DNA of 64,000 nt from Echiichthys vipera (taxonomy: Eukaryota > Chordata > Actinopteri > Perciformes > Trachinidae), in contig OY829667.1 in NCBI GenBank assembly GCA_963691815.1, forward strand, positions 20,685,587 through 20,749,586, written 5' to 3'. This document shows positions 27,001 to 41,000 of this stretch, piece after piece. The position numbers were made by a program, and so were the translations under genes. A model generated the notes under the pieces. That model saw only the letters and a program-made list of their open reading frames with translations, was not told the origin of the DNA and did no database searches. Position 1 is the first letter of the stretch. Each line of letters opens with the position of its first letter.

Positions 27001-30000
27001 ATGGATTAGGGACCTCATGGCAGTTTTGCCCAGATGAACTCCCAGATGAAGCCAGACCTGAGGAGAAAGGAAGTACACACTCCAGTTCAAACATACATTC
27101 TACCAGCCTGTGAATGTTCTCATTCGTCCAGGTCATCGTTATCCTCAAAGCAATTTCAGTCAAAAACAACTGGACTGGTTGTTTGTCTAGGAAGACGTTT
27201 CACCTCTCATCCAAGAGGTTTCATCAGTTCATGTACGCATCTGACCAGGCTGGGACTGGTCCAACTAACTGGTGTGGAGATCCAGGTATTTAACCTCTCA
27301 CAAGGCCGATGATGTCACTGACACCCTTTGTGCTCCAAGTGCCCACGCCCGTCGTTAGAGTGACAGTCGTTGGTGGGCAGTTGGTTTCGACTTCGTTAGT
27401 GCTCTATTGAGTCTGAACGACAGTCGTTGGGGTCACCCGGGCCATGTGTGAACAGTTGTCTTTTGAGGTTAGATTGTTGAATCTCCTGGGAAGGGATGAA
27501 AGGGCGGCATTGTAAATTGGAGATAAGTGGTGTCTCAGACCCCCTCCTCTGTTTAGCGATGGTTTCTCTACTTTTACATAGATGGCTTCTTTTACTCCTC
27601 TTTCAAACCATCTGTCCTCTCTGTCCAAGATTTGGACATTGACACAGTGACATCATCGGCCTTGTGAGAGGTTAAATACCTGGATCTCCACACCAGTTAG
27701 TTTGACCAGTCCCAGCCTGGTCAGATGCGTACATGAACTGATGAAGCCTCTTGGATGAGAGGTGAAATGTCTTCCTAGACAAACAACCAGTCCAGTTGTT
27801 TTTGACTGAAATTGCTTTGAGGATACATTCTACCACTTTTTTTTTCAGAAACAAAAAATAAAATAAAATTGTACATAGAAAAGTACATTATATACAAAAA
27901 ATGGAAACACAAATGTAAGACATCATTGCTTATAATGTCAGTGTTCTGCAGTGAATAACATTATTAACATTATATGTAAAGGTAGAGGAAGGAAAATCCC
28001 ATTAAAACACATGCAGTGCCAGTCTATAATAAACATGAAATGAGTGCTTCTTATTTGGCTGGTACACCTCCAGGCACACACAGACAGGATTATACTTCCA
28101 CTGAACCACAAATCACATTAACAAATGCCTTGTGGTGTACGTGCGTGCGTGTGTCTGCTTTCTGTTAAGACAATTTCTTTAAAAAAATGTAAAAAGGAGT
28201 CGTGCAGTAATATTATAGGTAAGGACATTTACAATTCTATTGTTTATTTCATTGACCCACAACTAGGGTTTGTCAAAAAAATTGATACTCGGAAAATAAT
28301 GATTACTAAAAATTAGTATCAGATTAGATAAAAAACTTAAATATTGATACGCTGGTTCATTACGTTAACAACACTGAGCTGACTGAACACAGCCAGAGCT
28401 GCTGCTGGAGGACCTTTGCTACAGATTTTAGTAGAAAATTAAGAAATCAAAAGGATTCAGACAATCCGCTAGCATCTGATAATAAACTGTAACGTTCACG
28501 ACGGAGCTAAGCAGCTAACATCATCAGTGCTGCCCGTCTTATGTTTAGAGATGTTTATTTAACAGGATGACACAATAACGTGTCTGAAAAGTCGACCAAC
28601 AACGAGACAGAAACAGTAGCAGCTGCTTTACCATCTCTATTTAATCAGCAGAGATAATATGGAGCCAAGTCAGCAGAAACCATAGACTGTATAAAAAAAT
28701 GGACGTAGCCTCTCCCTCGAGGTCCATTCTCTCAATTTGATCCAATCATATTCGCCTCTGGGAGCCGCCATCTTGTCAGACTTTGACTCCGCCTCTTTTC
28801 CTCTTACCAAAAAGGGCATTGATGTGACGTTGGGGGAAGGGAGATACTTCCATCTGGCTGACGTTTGCTGAATTAGCCACATTAACTCCACCACCTGTGA
28901 GCTAGGCTAACAGCACACGCTACTAGATAAACGGGAGGTGGAGTCAATGTTGAGATTATTTTCCGGGAGAGAACGGGAGTCATTTTTTTTAATTTTGTAA
29001 CAGAAACAGGATTTTTCAGACGGCACACAGCACTCCATGTCTCGAGCGGAGATTACACAGGCTACGTTAGTAATATGTCAGTTTACTGGAAAACACACTG
29101 GCTCTGAGAGTGAAGTGCAGGCAGCATTTATGATCTCTGATTTAAACTTATATTCAACACAGTACCATGCTCATAGACTGTAAAACACGGTCCCTCATGG
29201 CCAGTATCCTCCAGGTGCTTCAGATTAGCAACTAGTGTATGTTAGAGATGCACCGATCCGAGTATCAGCTCTGATATTGATTAATTAGCTGGATGGATAT
29301 CGGATGAATGAGGCCGATCCAGCATTCTGATTCCCTCATTAATATTATACACGGTAATACAGTTACAGGGATCTAGTCACTTCACTTCTATGTTTGCAAC
29401 AGTAGTTAAGGTTTTATATTACATTATAAATATCTTTTTGCAGTGCACTTTACATGGAAGTGTTATTTCTTTCTTTTGCTGCTAATATACACTCTGTTAT
29501 TTGTTAATAAATAATATAAAGTACATTTATATCGTGTTAATTTGTTACTTTTTCTAACAAGGCTAAATGTTTATGTCAAGCCTGATGTCTTCACTCACAT
29601 GGACAGGTATAAGCTTCATTCATTCAACAGTAGGATCAGATCGGTATCAGGTATCGGACAATACGTTCAGCCCAGGTATCAGAATCGGATTGGATTGGAG
29701 AAAACTGGGTCGATGCATCTCTACTATATGTGCCATCGATCATCGTGGCGATGTTATATTGCAAGTCGTGTTGCAAGTGTGGCTGTTTAATTAGCATAAC
29801 AGAGCTAACATTAACACGGTGTGTTCCTAAACCATCTGTTTGTAAAGTTGATGGAAGAGAAAATCATCTTGTCACTTATTGAAACACCACCACACGAATG
29901 ACCACAGTCCAGGTCAAGATGACGGAGTTAGCATGCTAATTATGCTAATCATGACAATTAGCCTCAGAGAAGATGTGAGGGCCAGGGGCTAGCTATCATT

Positions 30001-30402
30001 CAAGAGGCCACGCCCCTAATTATTATTACACCAACTCAATCCAAGGTTTAACCTCCTTCATGGAATCATTTAATGTCCACACAAATCCCTGAGCTCTACA
30101 ACACAAGGAAACAAACACTTTCACCCTACACTTCTGTGTTTACCTTTTTATTTTCACTACATCAGACAACTTTTTAAAAGTGTTTTTATTGATGTTGTTT
30201 GTATTGATCTTTATTTTTAAAATTTTGCCTTCAATTTTTGTGTGTGTGTGTGTGCGTGTGTTTGTGTGTGTAGGTGTGTAACAGTAACGGGAACTGCCAC
30301 TGTAATCGTGGCTGGGCGCCCCCCTTCTGTGAGAAGCCAGGACTCGGCGGCAGCGTGGACAGTGGACCTATCCAGTATGACAGTGAGTTTGCACACACAC
30401 GT

Positions 30403-30438
<36 letters not shown>

Positions 30439-31971
30439 GCTAAATGACATGTGACACTGACATACATTTGAACACAAGGTTTGTCCATTCAGCATATTTG
30501 TTTCATGCCAGATTCATAGACTATCATTCCTTATTTTCCGTTTTCCATTTAAAATTCTCAAATATCAGTCAAAATAAATTTCATTCCATGAATATAAAGA
30601 GAGAAAGACAGATGTAGTTTCAGAAAGTGTTTAACATTACCTGTAGGCCCGTAGAATGACACACCTGCACACAATAATAAAAACCTGAAGACATAACATT
30701 GTACACATACCGTATATTATGTATGATATTCAACTATATACAGTATAAAAGAGATGGGATGCTGTGTAAAATGTATATACAAACAAAATGTTATAATTTG
30801 CAAAACATTGAAACCCTGTATTTAATAGATATTTCAAGCCACATTTCAAAAAAATCGTGACAGTTGCAACAAAAGACTGGAAAAGTTGAAATGCTGAAGG
30901 AAACAGCTGGTGGAACATCTCACAATTAATGAGGTTAATTGGCTGCTGGGTAGTAACATTATTTGGGTATTAAAAGACATTATATCATAGTAAGTGTACA
31001 GTACATAATATCATTAAAGAGTCCAAGAATCTGAAGACATCTCAATGCAACACTGAAAATCATTATTGGATGTTGTTGATGCTCATTAAAACCAGACAGA
31101 TTCATCAGTGCATGGTCTCAGGAACACTTCCATAAACCATTGTCTGTGGACACAGTTCACTGCTGCATCCACAAATGACAGTTGAAAATCTACCATGCAA
31201 AGAGGGAAACTGTTTAGAAAACAGATCCAGAAACTCCAGCGCCTTCTCTGGGCCCGAGCTCATTTAAGATGGACTGAGGACAAGAGGGAAACTGTCCTGT
31301 GGTGTGACAAGTCAACATTTGAAATTATTTTGGAAATCATGGCCGCTGCTGCGTCCTCTAGGCTGAAGAGGAGAGGGACCATCCAGCTTGTTATCAACAC
31401 ATTGTTCAAAAGACAGCATCGATACAATATAAACAGGTTTTTGAGCAACATGTGCTGCCAAGTAGACAACAATATTTCAGGGACGTCCTTGCCAAACCAC
31501 ATTCTACACGTGTTACAACAGCATGGCTCTGTACTTAAAGAGTTCGGGTGCTTAACTCGTTACCCACTGAAAATGTTTAGCGCAGCTGAAATCCTATATT
31601 AAGTAAGAATAAGGAAACATTCCACTTCCATATTTCATATATACATAAACACACAGTGAGGGAGGGCTGTGATGATGGTTAAGTTTAGTTTATTGACACA
31701 GTGTGATATGATAAAATGTATAAATCAATATGAGTAGCGGAGAAGGGATAGGAATTAATTATTGTATCCTTCTTCCTCATTTTTCAACATGTAAGACTTA
31801 AGTTTTGTTGTTTATGAGAAATGTATTTATTGAGTTGGTCTATTGGTTTATTGTTAATAAAGAGAGTAAGAATGAACATGACTACATTAGCTATGTAAAC
31901 ATCATGTTCCAAATCTCATCAGAAACAGGATATGACTCATATCAGGGATACTAGTATACATGTAAAACACA

Positions 31972-32002
<31 letters not shown>

Positions 32003-35000
32003 CCCCCACAGGTCAGGTGGGGCTAGTTGTGGGGCTGCTGTTTGCCTTCCTGTTGGTCCTGCCTGCAGTGCTGCTGCTCTTCTACTGCTACAGGATCAAG
32101 ACTTCATATTACCATAAGTGGCTTTCCCAGAGAGAGAAGAACAAGAGCAACAAGTACTGTATCTTGTCTGTCTGTCTGTCTGGCTGTCTGTCTGTCTATC
32201 TGTAAAAACACATGATGCAAGATACTGGAACTACACCAAGAGCAGGGAGAAATCAGTAATTACATATACTGTACAGCACACCATTGCATCATTGAAGGTC
32301 ATTACTTTTTTACATTCCCGTAATTAATGATACATGAAGTAAAAAGAAACCACAGAAAGTAGGTGAGACAAAACAAGATCATTTGTGTGATTCTAATGCT
32401 TGATTCCCTACCTCTGAACTTGTTTGTTTACGATGCAGTGGAGTCTTCACATATCACACTGGTCACATGAGAAAGGAGGTAAACAAAAAGTGAAAGGAGG
32501 AAATGTATCATACATGGAAGGAAGGAAATATTTCATGAAAAGGAAGGAACAAGAAAACAAAATGTAGCAGCAGACTGGATTAACAAAAAGGTCATGGAGG
32601 AAAAAAAGAATACATGAGAAAGGGAAAGGAGGAAGAGTTGAATTTCAGGACAGAAAGAAGCCATGTCTGCCAGAGCGCCAAGCAGATGGATGTGTACACC
32701 ACCCACCACCAACTTTCTATCTCTACATCGGCATACAGTAAATGGCAGCATTTTGTGCTGCAGCTCACCTCCACCAGAACCAAACAAAATAGTGTCCTCA
32801 TAAAGCCTACAGCTTCCTTTATGAGCCCTGCTATATACCTCACCCAGAGAGACAGCCTCGTCATAACACTGGCTGAGTTAGTGCCTCAGAAAATACTCAA
32901 GTGTTCCACAGTGATTTACAGAAAAGAAATGGGTCTGGAAAGGATCCGGCTTTAAAGCAGCCTTAAGAGCCCCTGACCTTCCAAGTGAAGACCGGCAGAA
33001 AGGCTAAATATTATTGATATTGGGTCTCTGCAGGATTTTACAGTAACTGGAGCTAAAGGTAGACAGAGGGGAGACAACTAAATGAATGACTTGCGATATG
33101 GAAAACTGAGCCGCTACGATAATTAGAAGACTCTTAACAGCACCAGCTGCACTGCAAACCCTCTGCTTTCTTGGTTTGGTTCCATGGCCAATCATTTGGG
33201 TTCATTTACAGTTCAGCAGTGGGATAGTCAGTGGCTCAAGCTGATTAAGGGCCTCTCTAAGCATATATACATCCAGTATGCTTGGAAAGACTTCCAATCA
33301 ACTAAGAGCCTGCTGCAGATACATACACTGAATTACTAGTTTACGGTCTCATTTAATCCAATCCAATGCAACAGCCCTGCAGTAAATCCTTCCTTTGTGA
33401 AGCTTTTAATATTTAAGTTGACTGCACTGTGTTGTTGCACTAGATTACATGTGTCTGCAAATGTATGGTGGAAGTAGCATATACATATCAGGTTAGAGGT
33501 ACCCTGTTGATAGTGGTGGGAGTACCAACAGCAGTATCAATTCTGCTTATCTGTCCAATTCTGTATCAATCCCCTTTTATGTGTATAAAAAATGACTCAT
33601 ATCGTCCACGCAACTGTTTTATTATCCGACTCTGAACACAGTATAGATGGAGTAAGAGAATATTTGTACAGATTTTCTTATTTGGGATTTTATAGAAACA
33701 AATGTTATAAAGATTTGGACTGTTTGACACCTTGCCTTCTTCCTGTTCCTGTTTCCAGCAGAATTGTTTTTGCAATGCACAACAGTCAGGAAAACATGCA
33801 GGCGTTGACAAAAGGAATTGATACGCCTGGAGGCATGCAATTTCGGTTCGCATTTCAATTTGTTACCGGATCTCCACTGGAACTGGTTCTCAGTTCTCAT
33901 CCCTATCTGTTGACTTTAAGCTGCACTAACCCATATTTTTATATGAATGGAAAGTGTCATTACAAGTGACCAATCCAGACAGATTTATCACCAAGGCTGC
34001 AGTTCCCCTGAAACCTCTTTTAATGAATTGTTTTGGTTTTATGGCTAGCAGCTTTACTGTGTCGTTCCCCGTCACCGCTCCAATCAGCCGCCTTTCCAGT
34101 AGCAGCAGGAAGCTGTTTTCAGTTAAAAATCTCTGATAAAGCCATTATAAACTACCTGCTCAGCACCAAACAGCAGACACACACAGTTAGACAGGCACAG
34201 TTAGGGACTAGCTGGTGAACACCATCGAACATTTAGCAGCTAAAGAGACAGATATTTTCCTCGAGTTGCTGGAGCCCAAACCAGAGCTAAAGTAAGTGAA
34301 CATTGGACTTACATTCATCATATGGACACAAACACAACTACAAATACAGTGGAGATCAAAATTATAGAACTAATGATTCATTAATTTATTTTAAAATTCT
34401 GTTATTTTTTGATTGTTCATAATCTGATAGAATATCCTCTGTCTATCCCACTGCTGTCCTAGCATGTTTTTAAATAACCAAGGCACTTCAACAAAAACCT
34501 TAATTTAGTGAAAAAAACTGATCAGAATTAGAGAACAGTGTTCATTGTGTCAGAAGAGAAGATTTCAACAATGTTTTCTTCTCTAGGATTGAAAAATGAA
34601 CAGGAAGTGTAGAGGCCACAGCTTTGAATGACTTCAGCACATCTGCACCCACAGGACATCACTAGTTTCTCACACTGCTCTGATCTGCATCCAGTCTTCT
34701 TTAGTCTTTTCCACAGTTCAGTCTGTATGAAAATTGCAGCTGATTGGAGACAGTTGCATTGGAGGTATTGCATGTTGCTGAAGGAGGTTCACGTAAACAT
34801 TTGCATTCACCCTGCCATGTAGCTGTACAAGAGGCCCAACTCCTGCTGCAGAAAACATCCCAAAACCATGACACTTCCTCCTCCAAATGTAACTGACTTC
34901 TTTACACACTTTGGGTTCAGTCTTTCCCCAGTCCTACACCCAACATAATGTTTCCATCAGACCCAAATAAATTGAATCCCGTCCTCTGGTGCACTTGTTT

Positions 35001-38000
35001 TACGTGGACAACCGTCCTTTGAGGGACTTGAATGAATCTTGAATGAATCTGTGTCCTTGTAAAGTTTCAATCGTCTTGAAATCACAGACTGTGGACCTCC
35101 AACCTCTCGCTGATGACTGAGAGGGTTATCCCTTTGGCCTTCATCTGGACAACCTGCTGTCTCAGGGTTTCAGTCTCCCTAGAGCAGCTCCCATCTTACA
35201 AAGTAGCCAGGAGAGCTGCAGATAAATAGGGTGTGTCCAATAATTAAGTTAATTGTCACCAGGGGCCTCATTTCTAAAACTGTGCACAGGATTCACTTCA
35301 AAGATGGCATACGGACAAAGCCTAGGACGTCTGTGCGCCTAAAAATTTTGGTATTATAAAACAGTTTCCACATACGTCCTACGCTGGTTTCCCTTTATAA
35401 ATCACAATCAAGGAGTCAATTTAACGCCCCAAATGAATATTCATTCATACCAACATCATTATAAACGCAGAGAGGAAAGCAATAACAAGACATAATAATC
35501 AATGTGAAGTTGACGTAACGGGTTTGGTTGGGACCCAATAGCAGCACAAATACAGGCAGGTATCGTTGGTAACAAACTTTATTGGTTTGATGCAGGGAAT
35601 AATCAGAGTCACGCCGCTGCATGTAGCCACAGAGGAGACTTGAGTTACACTCACTCTGAAGAGCTGAACCAGGTAACCGCCAGTTAGCCACAGGAGCCGA
35701 CAGGCAGAATCCAGAAGGGGACAGGCGAGGATCGTGGTCAGGGACGGAAGGCTGAGGTGGTTTCCAGGAGATCGGTCAGGCAGGATAGTCAGAGGCAGGC
35801 TGGGTCAAAACCGGGAGATCAGGCAGAGTAACGCTGGAGAGTCTGGTGCAAGCATCGAGAACAATCTGGCAATGAGTGAGTGTGGCGTTGGGGCTTAAAT
35901 GCAGCCAGAGCAGAGAGCACAGGTGAGTGGAGTTTGCTTGATGAGGGGGGTGTGTCTGATTGACAGATTGAAGCAGGTGCAGAGTGTGAGGCAGAGATGA
36001 GCTGTGACAGTTGTTGGAGAGGTGGAAAAACTGGAGAGGTGGAAAAACTGTAAAACTTGGCACAGTGAGGACATTACCAATGAAAGAAAGGAGAGAGTGG
36101 AGACATGTTGCAGACACAGTTAATGCAGCGTCAGAAGGTCGGAATGGTACTGAAATGAAATGAGATGAATGAAAGCATTTTCATTCTCACTCAGTGCTCT
36201 TACAGCAACATGAGTGCAGTCAACAGCAGCAGTTACATTTGAGAAACGGGACATTGATGCAGAGAGAGCTTTTTTATTTCCCTGTTCTCAGAGATCCAAA
36301 CGAACCATGAGAACAGTACACGACAGTCGGAGCGGCTCATGAACCGCTCGTCCTCATCTGTCAGTAAATCAGAGAGTGTGTGTCTTTACATAATTTACAC
36401 CGCAGAGAGAATCCATCTGTTTCTGTATTTTTGTAAGGACGGCTTTTGTGAATTCTTCATATGATTAAAGTGAGGGAATATTTCTGGTCTCAGTTTCACA
36501 CAATTTCTCGTGTTTCATCCTTCTGCCATACCGTTTGTTTGCGTACGCCTGGGTCAGAGTGTGTGTGGAGCCACACGTTCTCCTGTCAAGTTTGCTTTTT
36601 ATAATCCCCAAATTTGCTTAGAAAGTGGCGTGCATACACCACCTTATAAATGAGATGCCAGATTAACACCAATATCTGAAAGTTTTCTCTCATTTTGATC
36701 ACTGCTTCTTTTTCACAAAATAAAGGTTTTTTTGAAGTGCTTTGGCTATTTTAAAAAAATCATGCTAGTACAGCAGTGGTATAGTCACAAAGGATATTCT
36801 ATCAAATTATGAATAAGAAAAAAAAAGACTATTTCAGAATAAATCAAGTATTTATTGGTTGTTCTCTTCACTGTAAATGCTAATGTTGCTTTGTGTCTGC
36901 TGGGTGTTTGATAATAACCATATCAGCTTTAAGAGGTGATGCTTTGTCAGTGGTGTGTTTATCCTTCACCCCTTAATTTCCTCTCACATCATCCTGGATT
37001 GGAAACTCTATGTTGGCTTCTCTTCTGTCTCCTTTCCCACCTGGGGCCGTAAAATCAATGTCACATTAAGAAGAGTGATGGTTATTGTGGGTTTTTTTTT
37101 GCCTGTACTCATTTCTCTGCTCAGGATGGAGGCAGCGGTGGAGAAAGGGAAGAACGGACATCTGAATCCTGCCTTTCACCTGAAGGTGGTCGGACCAATC
37201 AACAAAGCTAGCGGCCACAAGGGGGTGAGTATGTTACAGAAATAAATAGTTGATGAATTGAAGAAACAGGAGGATGGTTTGCTGTGTGTTAGTAAATAAT
37301 AGACGGCCCATGTAGTTGACTTTCGTATTAAATGGCCTGGATTTACAGCAGCTTGTTACATTGTGTAACCACTTCGAGTCTGCCTCCTCCCCCGTCCAAA
37401 ACACTCCTCTCAACAAGTTCAGTGTGCGCTCAGCTTCATTTCATCATCAGTTCAAGGTCAGGGTACATTTGTCACTGTCAAGGAAAGAAATACGAGGAGC
37501 AAGAGAGGAGACAAATACATCTTTTATAGACAAAAAGGTTAGTGGTATTTACAGTAATTGTGATGGCTAGGATTGATAACTAATGACACAAACACTCAAC
37601 TTAATATACAATGAAAAGAGAGCCAAACAGCAACAGTGGAAATGGAATTATAAAAGGTGAGGCTTAACATCAATGACCCCTGGTTGAAACATAATAAGAC
37701 TGAAGAGCAATGGACCCATGAAAGAGCCTTGAGGCACTCCATATGGAGTATTTGTCGTGATAAGAAGCTTTAAAGAGTTGTGATCTGATGGGTAAGACGG
37801 AAAGCAGCTTTGGACTAATTTTCTCAGATTCACAAATCTTGATACTGGGGTTATTATCTCACTCTGAAACCAAACTGTAATTTTTCAGAAAGGTGTTGTT
37901 GTTTAAATAGTCTTGCTTGAAGTTTGTGTTGTGTTGTTTGTTCTGATCGTAGCTTCCTCACACAAGCAAAGAGGTCCTGCCTCTCAGACCAGGCCCTGCA

Positions 38001-41000
38001 CCCAATGGCACCCAGCCAGTCAACATTGTGCGACCTTTGAGACCAACCCAGTCTCCCCAGGGGGGTCAACGGGAAGTCAAGGTGATTCGCCCACCTCTGC
38101 CTGCTGGAAAGCCCCCAGTAGCCCCATCCAAATCTCCCGCAACCCCACAGAGACTCAGCCCACCCAGGAAACCTTTGCCCCTCAACCCAACCCGATCTCC
38201 ACTGGTAAGGCCCTTTTTGACCTGTTTCTGAGCTATAATTGAATATAATTTGATATAAAATCTATAACACAAGATATAAAAGCCAGAATGGAAGGAATGT
38301 GGAACAACATCCAGGCGGGGAGCCACAAAAGGTACAAGCTTTAGGAAAGCAGAAACCAACACTTACCTCTTTTCACACAAATCATCATAACTTCCACTCT
38401 CAGTTTTCTCCGGTATCAAAATGACCCAGTGATAGTTATTTTTACACGTACACTGCAAACTAAGAACCTGTTTTAGAGGAACGGGAACTGCTAATAGTTT
38501 GCAAAAAGGTCAACAAGCTTTAGAAAATAGGGGTCAAGTTGTAGCCCAAGGTGTAACTCAAGACTTGCTGGGATTGGTTGTAGGTCACGTTTCATTGCTG
38601 CGATTAGTTGTAGGTCACGTTTCATTTCTGCAACTATACGCATTTGTGAATTGGTCTGTTGATGCCAGGCTGGGACCTCAGTGTCAGACTTTGAAAACTG
38701 ATGCTTTAAGAGAACTTCACATTGCTCCTGACTGCAGCCAAATGCCTAATTTGTTTATGTAATTCAGAGCTATTGCCAAATACACAGGGCTAATGAAAAA
38801 AATGTCCTCTGTGTCAGAGTACATCTTAGATGAATTGCAGAGAATCTCAACATCTCAACCCTGAAGAAATAATTAATACAACTGCAGTTTGTTTCTTATC
38901 CGATTGCTTAGTTATTGTCTTATCCTCTTTCATCAGTGCTTCAAGTAAAACGTCTGCCAAGTTCTGAAAATCGTATCGGTTTTTCCTGTTTTTGTAAAAC
39001 ATCTAAAATATCCAAGGTTTCATGTGAGTGTACTTTGTGATCTGATCTCTGTGCAGTAGCCGTCATTTTCATCTACTGTGACAGAAGTCCCTTTTTTCTC
39101 AGCTAGCTGAACAGGTTCTGGAGATAACCTGGATCCAGTCCAGTACAAAACCTGGAATGGATCTCCCCTCCCTGCTGTGTCCATGTGCCAGGGATTTAAT
39201 GTTGTGTTGGCTGTGATCACACTTTTTCTCCTTTTTGATAACCCTGTCTTTTTTCCTCTTGTAGAAGCTTTCATCGTTTGTATTTTCTTTCTCCCTTTTC
39301 CTTGTAATCTACAGCAGTATGCGATATGAATGCAAATGTTTAATAATTATTGTTGACACCTAATCTGGTTGGTATGTCTTAGTGTTCAGCTGTATATGAA
39401 TGTTAGATAATCAATATACAATATTTGTGTTTGTTCTCTTTTAGTTAGTGTCTGAGCTGCAGCCAAGACCATCCCCCTTCCCCCCTCAGAGGCCTCTCCC
39501 CCTCAGCCCAGCCAGAGGAGCCTCCCCCACAGTGAGTCCAGCCCGGACCGTGATCTCCAAACCCTCCCCGGGCCTGCTGGTCATGATGCCCCCAGCAGTG
39601 GGACCCAAACCTGTGGGCAAAGTCTCAGCCATCCCCCCTCTCAGAGCTCTCAGGTGGGCAAACACAGACACACAGCAGTGTAGTGTATTCTCTCACTACA
39701 ATAGGTTTACATGCTTTGTGTAAACAAAAAAAAACATATCTTGCCCATTGCTGCAGCACTTCTTTGTTAAATGCTCTGTCTGAGCTTCGGCCTACCCTCC
39801 GGAAAAGCCCAGTATGTGCTGATCCACTCTGCTGTGATTGGTCAATCACGTAGGCTGTGTGTCGGAAATGTTACGCCCCGTACCATAAATGGAATCAGTC
39901 ACCTGTGAAAACAACGGAAAAAAAACGAAAAAGCATAATAGGGCCTCTTTAATGTCATTCAACGTAGTAATGTCATTAGATTTGGCTGTGGCTCAGAGGT
40001 AGATTGGTTCGTCCTCCATTCAAGAGATCGGTGGTTCGTTCCCCGGCTCCTCCGGTCCGTCTTTGGGCCCTTTGACCCTGAATTGCACCCTGTGTGAATG
40101 TGGTGTGAATGATTAGATTAGATGGTATGTAGATGTCCACTGCCATCTGTGTGAATGTGACAAGTAGTGTGAAAGCGCCTTTAGTAGTAGTTTAGTAGTT
40201 TAGTAGAAGACTAGAAAGGCGCTATATAAGTACATTGCACTCACACTCTCCATTCCTACTGTACCATGCCCCCTCCCTCTTCCCCTGTGGCCCAGTCCTG
40301 CTTGTACTCACATTACTTGAAATGATTTGAGCCATGGCTCGATTGCTTGTTGCTTATACGTCATCACTCCTCAGAGATTTTGTTTTGTCTGACTGTTTTT
40401 GACCACAAACCGTTCGGTGGCCTTTTTTTTAAATGTCCGTCGCAGGTTATAGACGCATATAACTAGACGCATATAACTAGACATCAGGACCACCGTCAAT
40501 ACTCGCGCTCGTGCTTGTACACGTGCATTCTCGTGCTTGTACACGTGTGCACGCTCGTGCCCGTTCATGTGCATCTGTGCTTTACTAAAGCCAACCTCTC
40601 TCAACCAGACCGCGGCCGGCAAGCGTGTACTCACACTGGCCTGTGAGAATTGAGAATTGAATATTGACGAGTTTCAACACCTGGTGGATTTCTTTTAAAT
40701 TTTAGTGAGCATTTTAAGATCACAAAAGAAAAGTGTAAAAATGTCAGAAAAGTAAGACTTGCTTTTATTCAAACTGTTTTCACTTCTCATCAAGTGAATG
40801 TAGGACTTATAAGAAAAGCCTACTTATGTATGTATTGTAATGTATTAAACAGCAGCTAAACTGTCAAAACAAAGAGAACGTAGAAAAAGAACGTTGCCAT
40901 GGAGACTAGTTTTTGTAGTACAGTATGTCGAAGTTGAAGTCCAGCTGTGTCCCCTACCTGTGTTTTTCTTATGTGGATGGATAAATTAATGAACTGTGTC

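Larger units (their letters stand above)
35262..36659. mobile_element. Harbinger-like element interrupted by an LTR
   Basis: The ends are GGGGCCTCATTTCTAAAAC and TTATAAATGAGATGCC, inverted and resembling the ends of the Harbinger at 25448-26973. No nuclease frame survives. The interior is split by the LTR-like unit at about 35511-36008. The last 120 bases match, inverted, the fragments at 41519 and 42281, so this defines a local repeat family. Confidence 0.65.

Noticed and set aside
35776..36117. A 113-codon minus-strand frame
   Set aside because: It lies mostly within the LTR-like unit, has no gag or pol motif, and contains LTR promoter-like sequence.
37316..37570. Possible extra adam19 tail exon
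   Set aside because: No acceptor/donor pair fits the known phases, and the flanking exons already join in frame without it.
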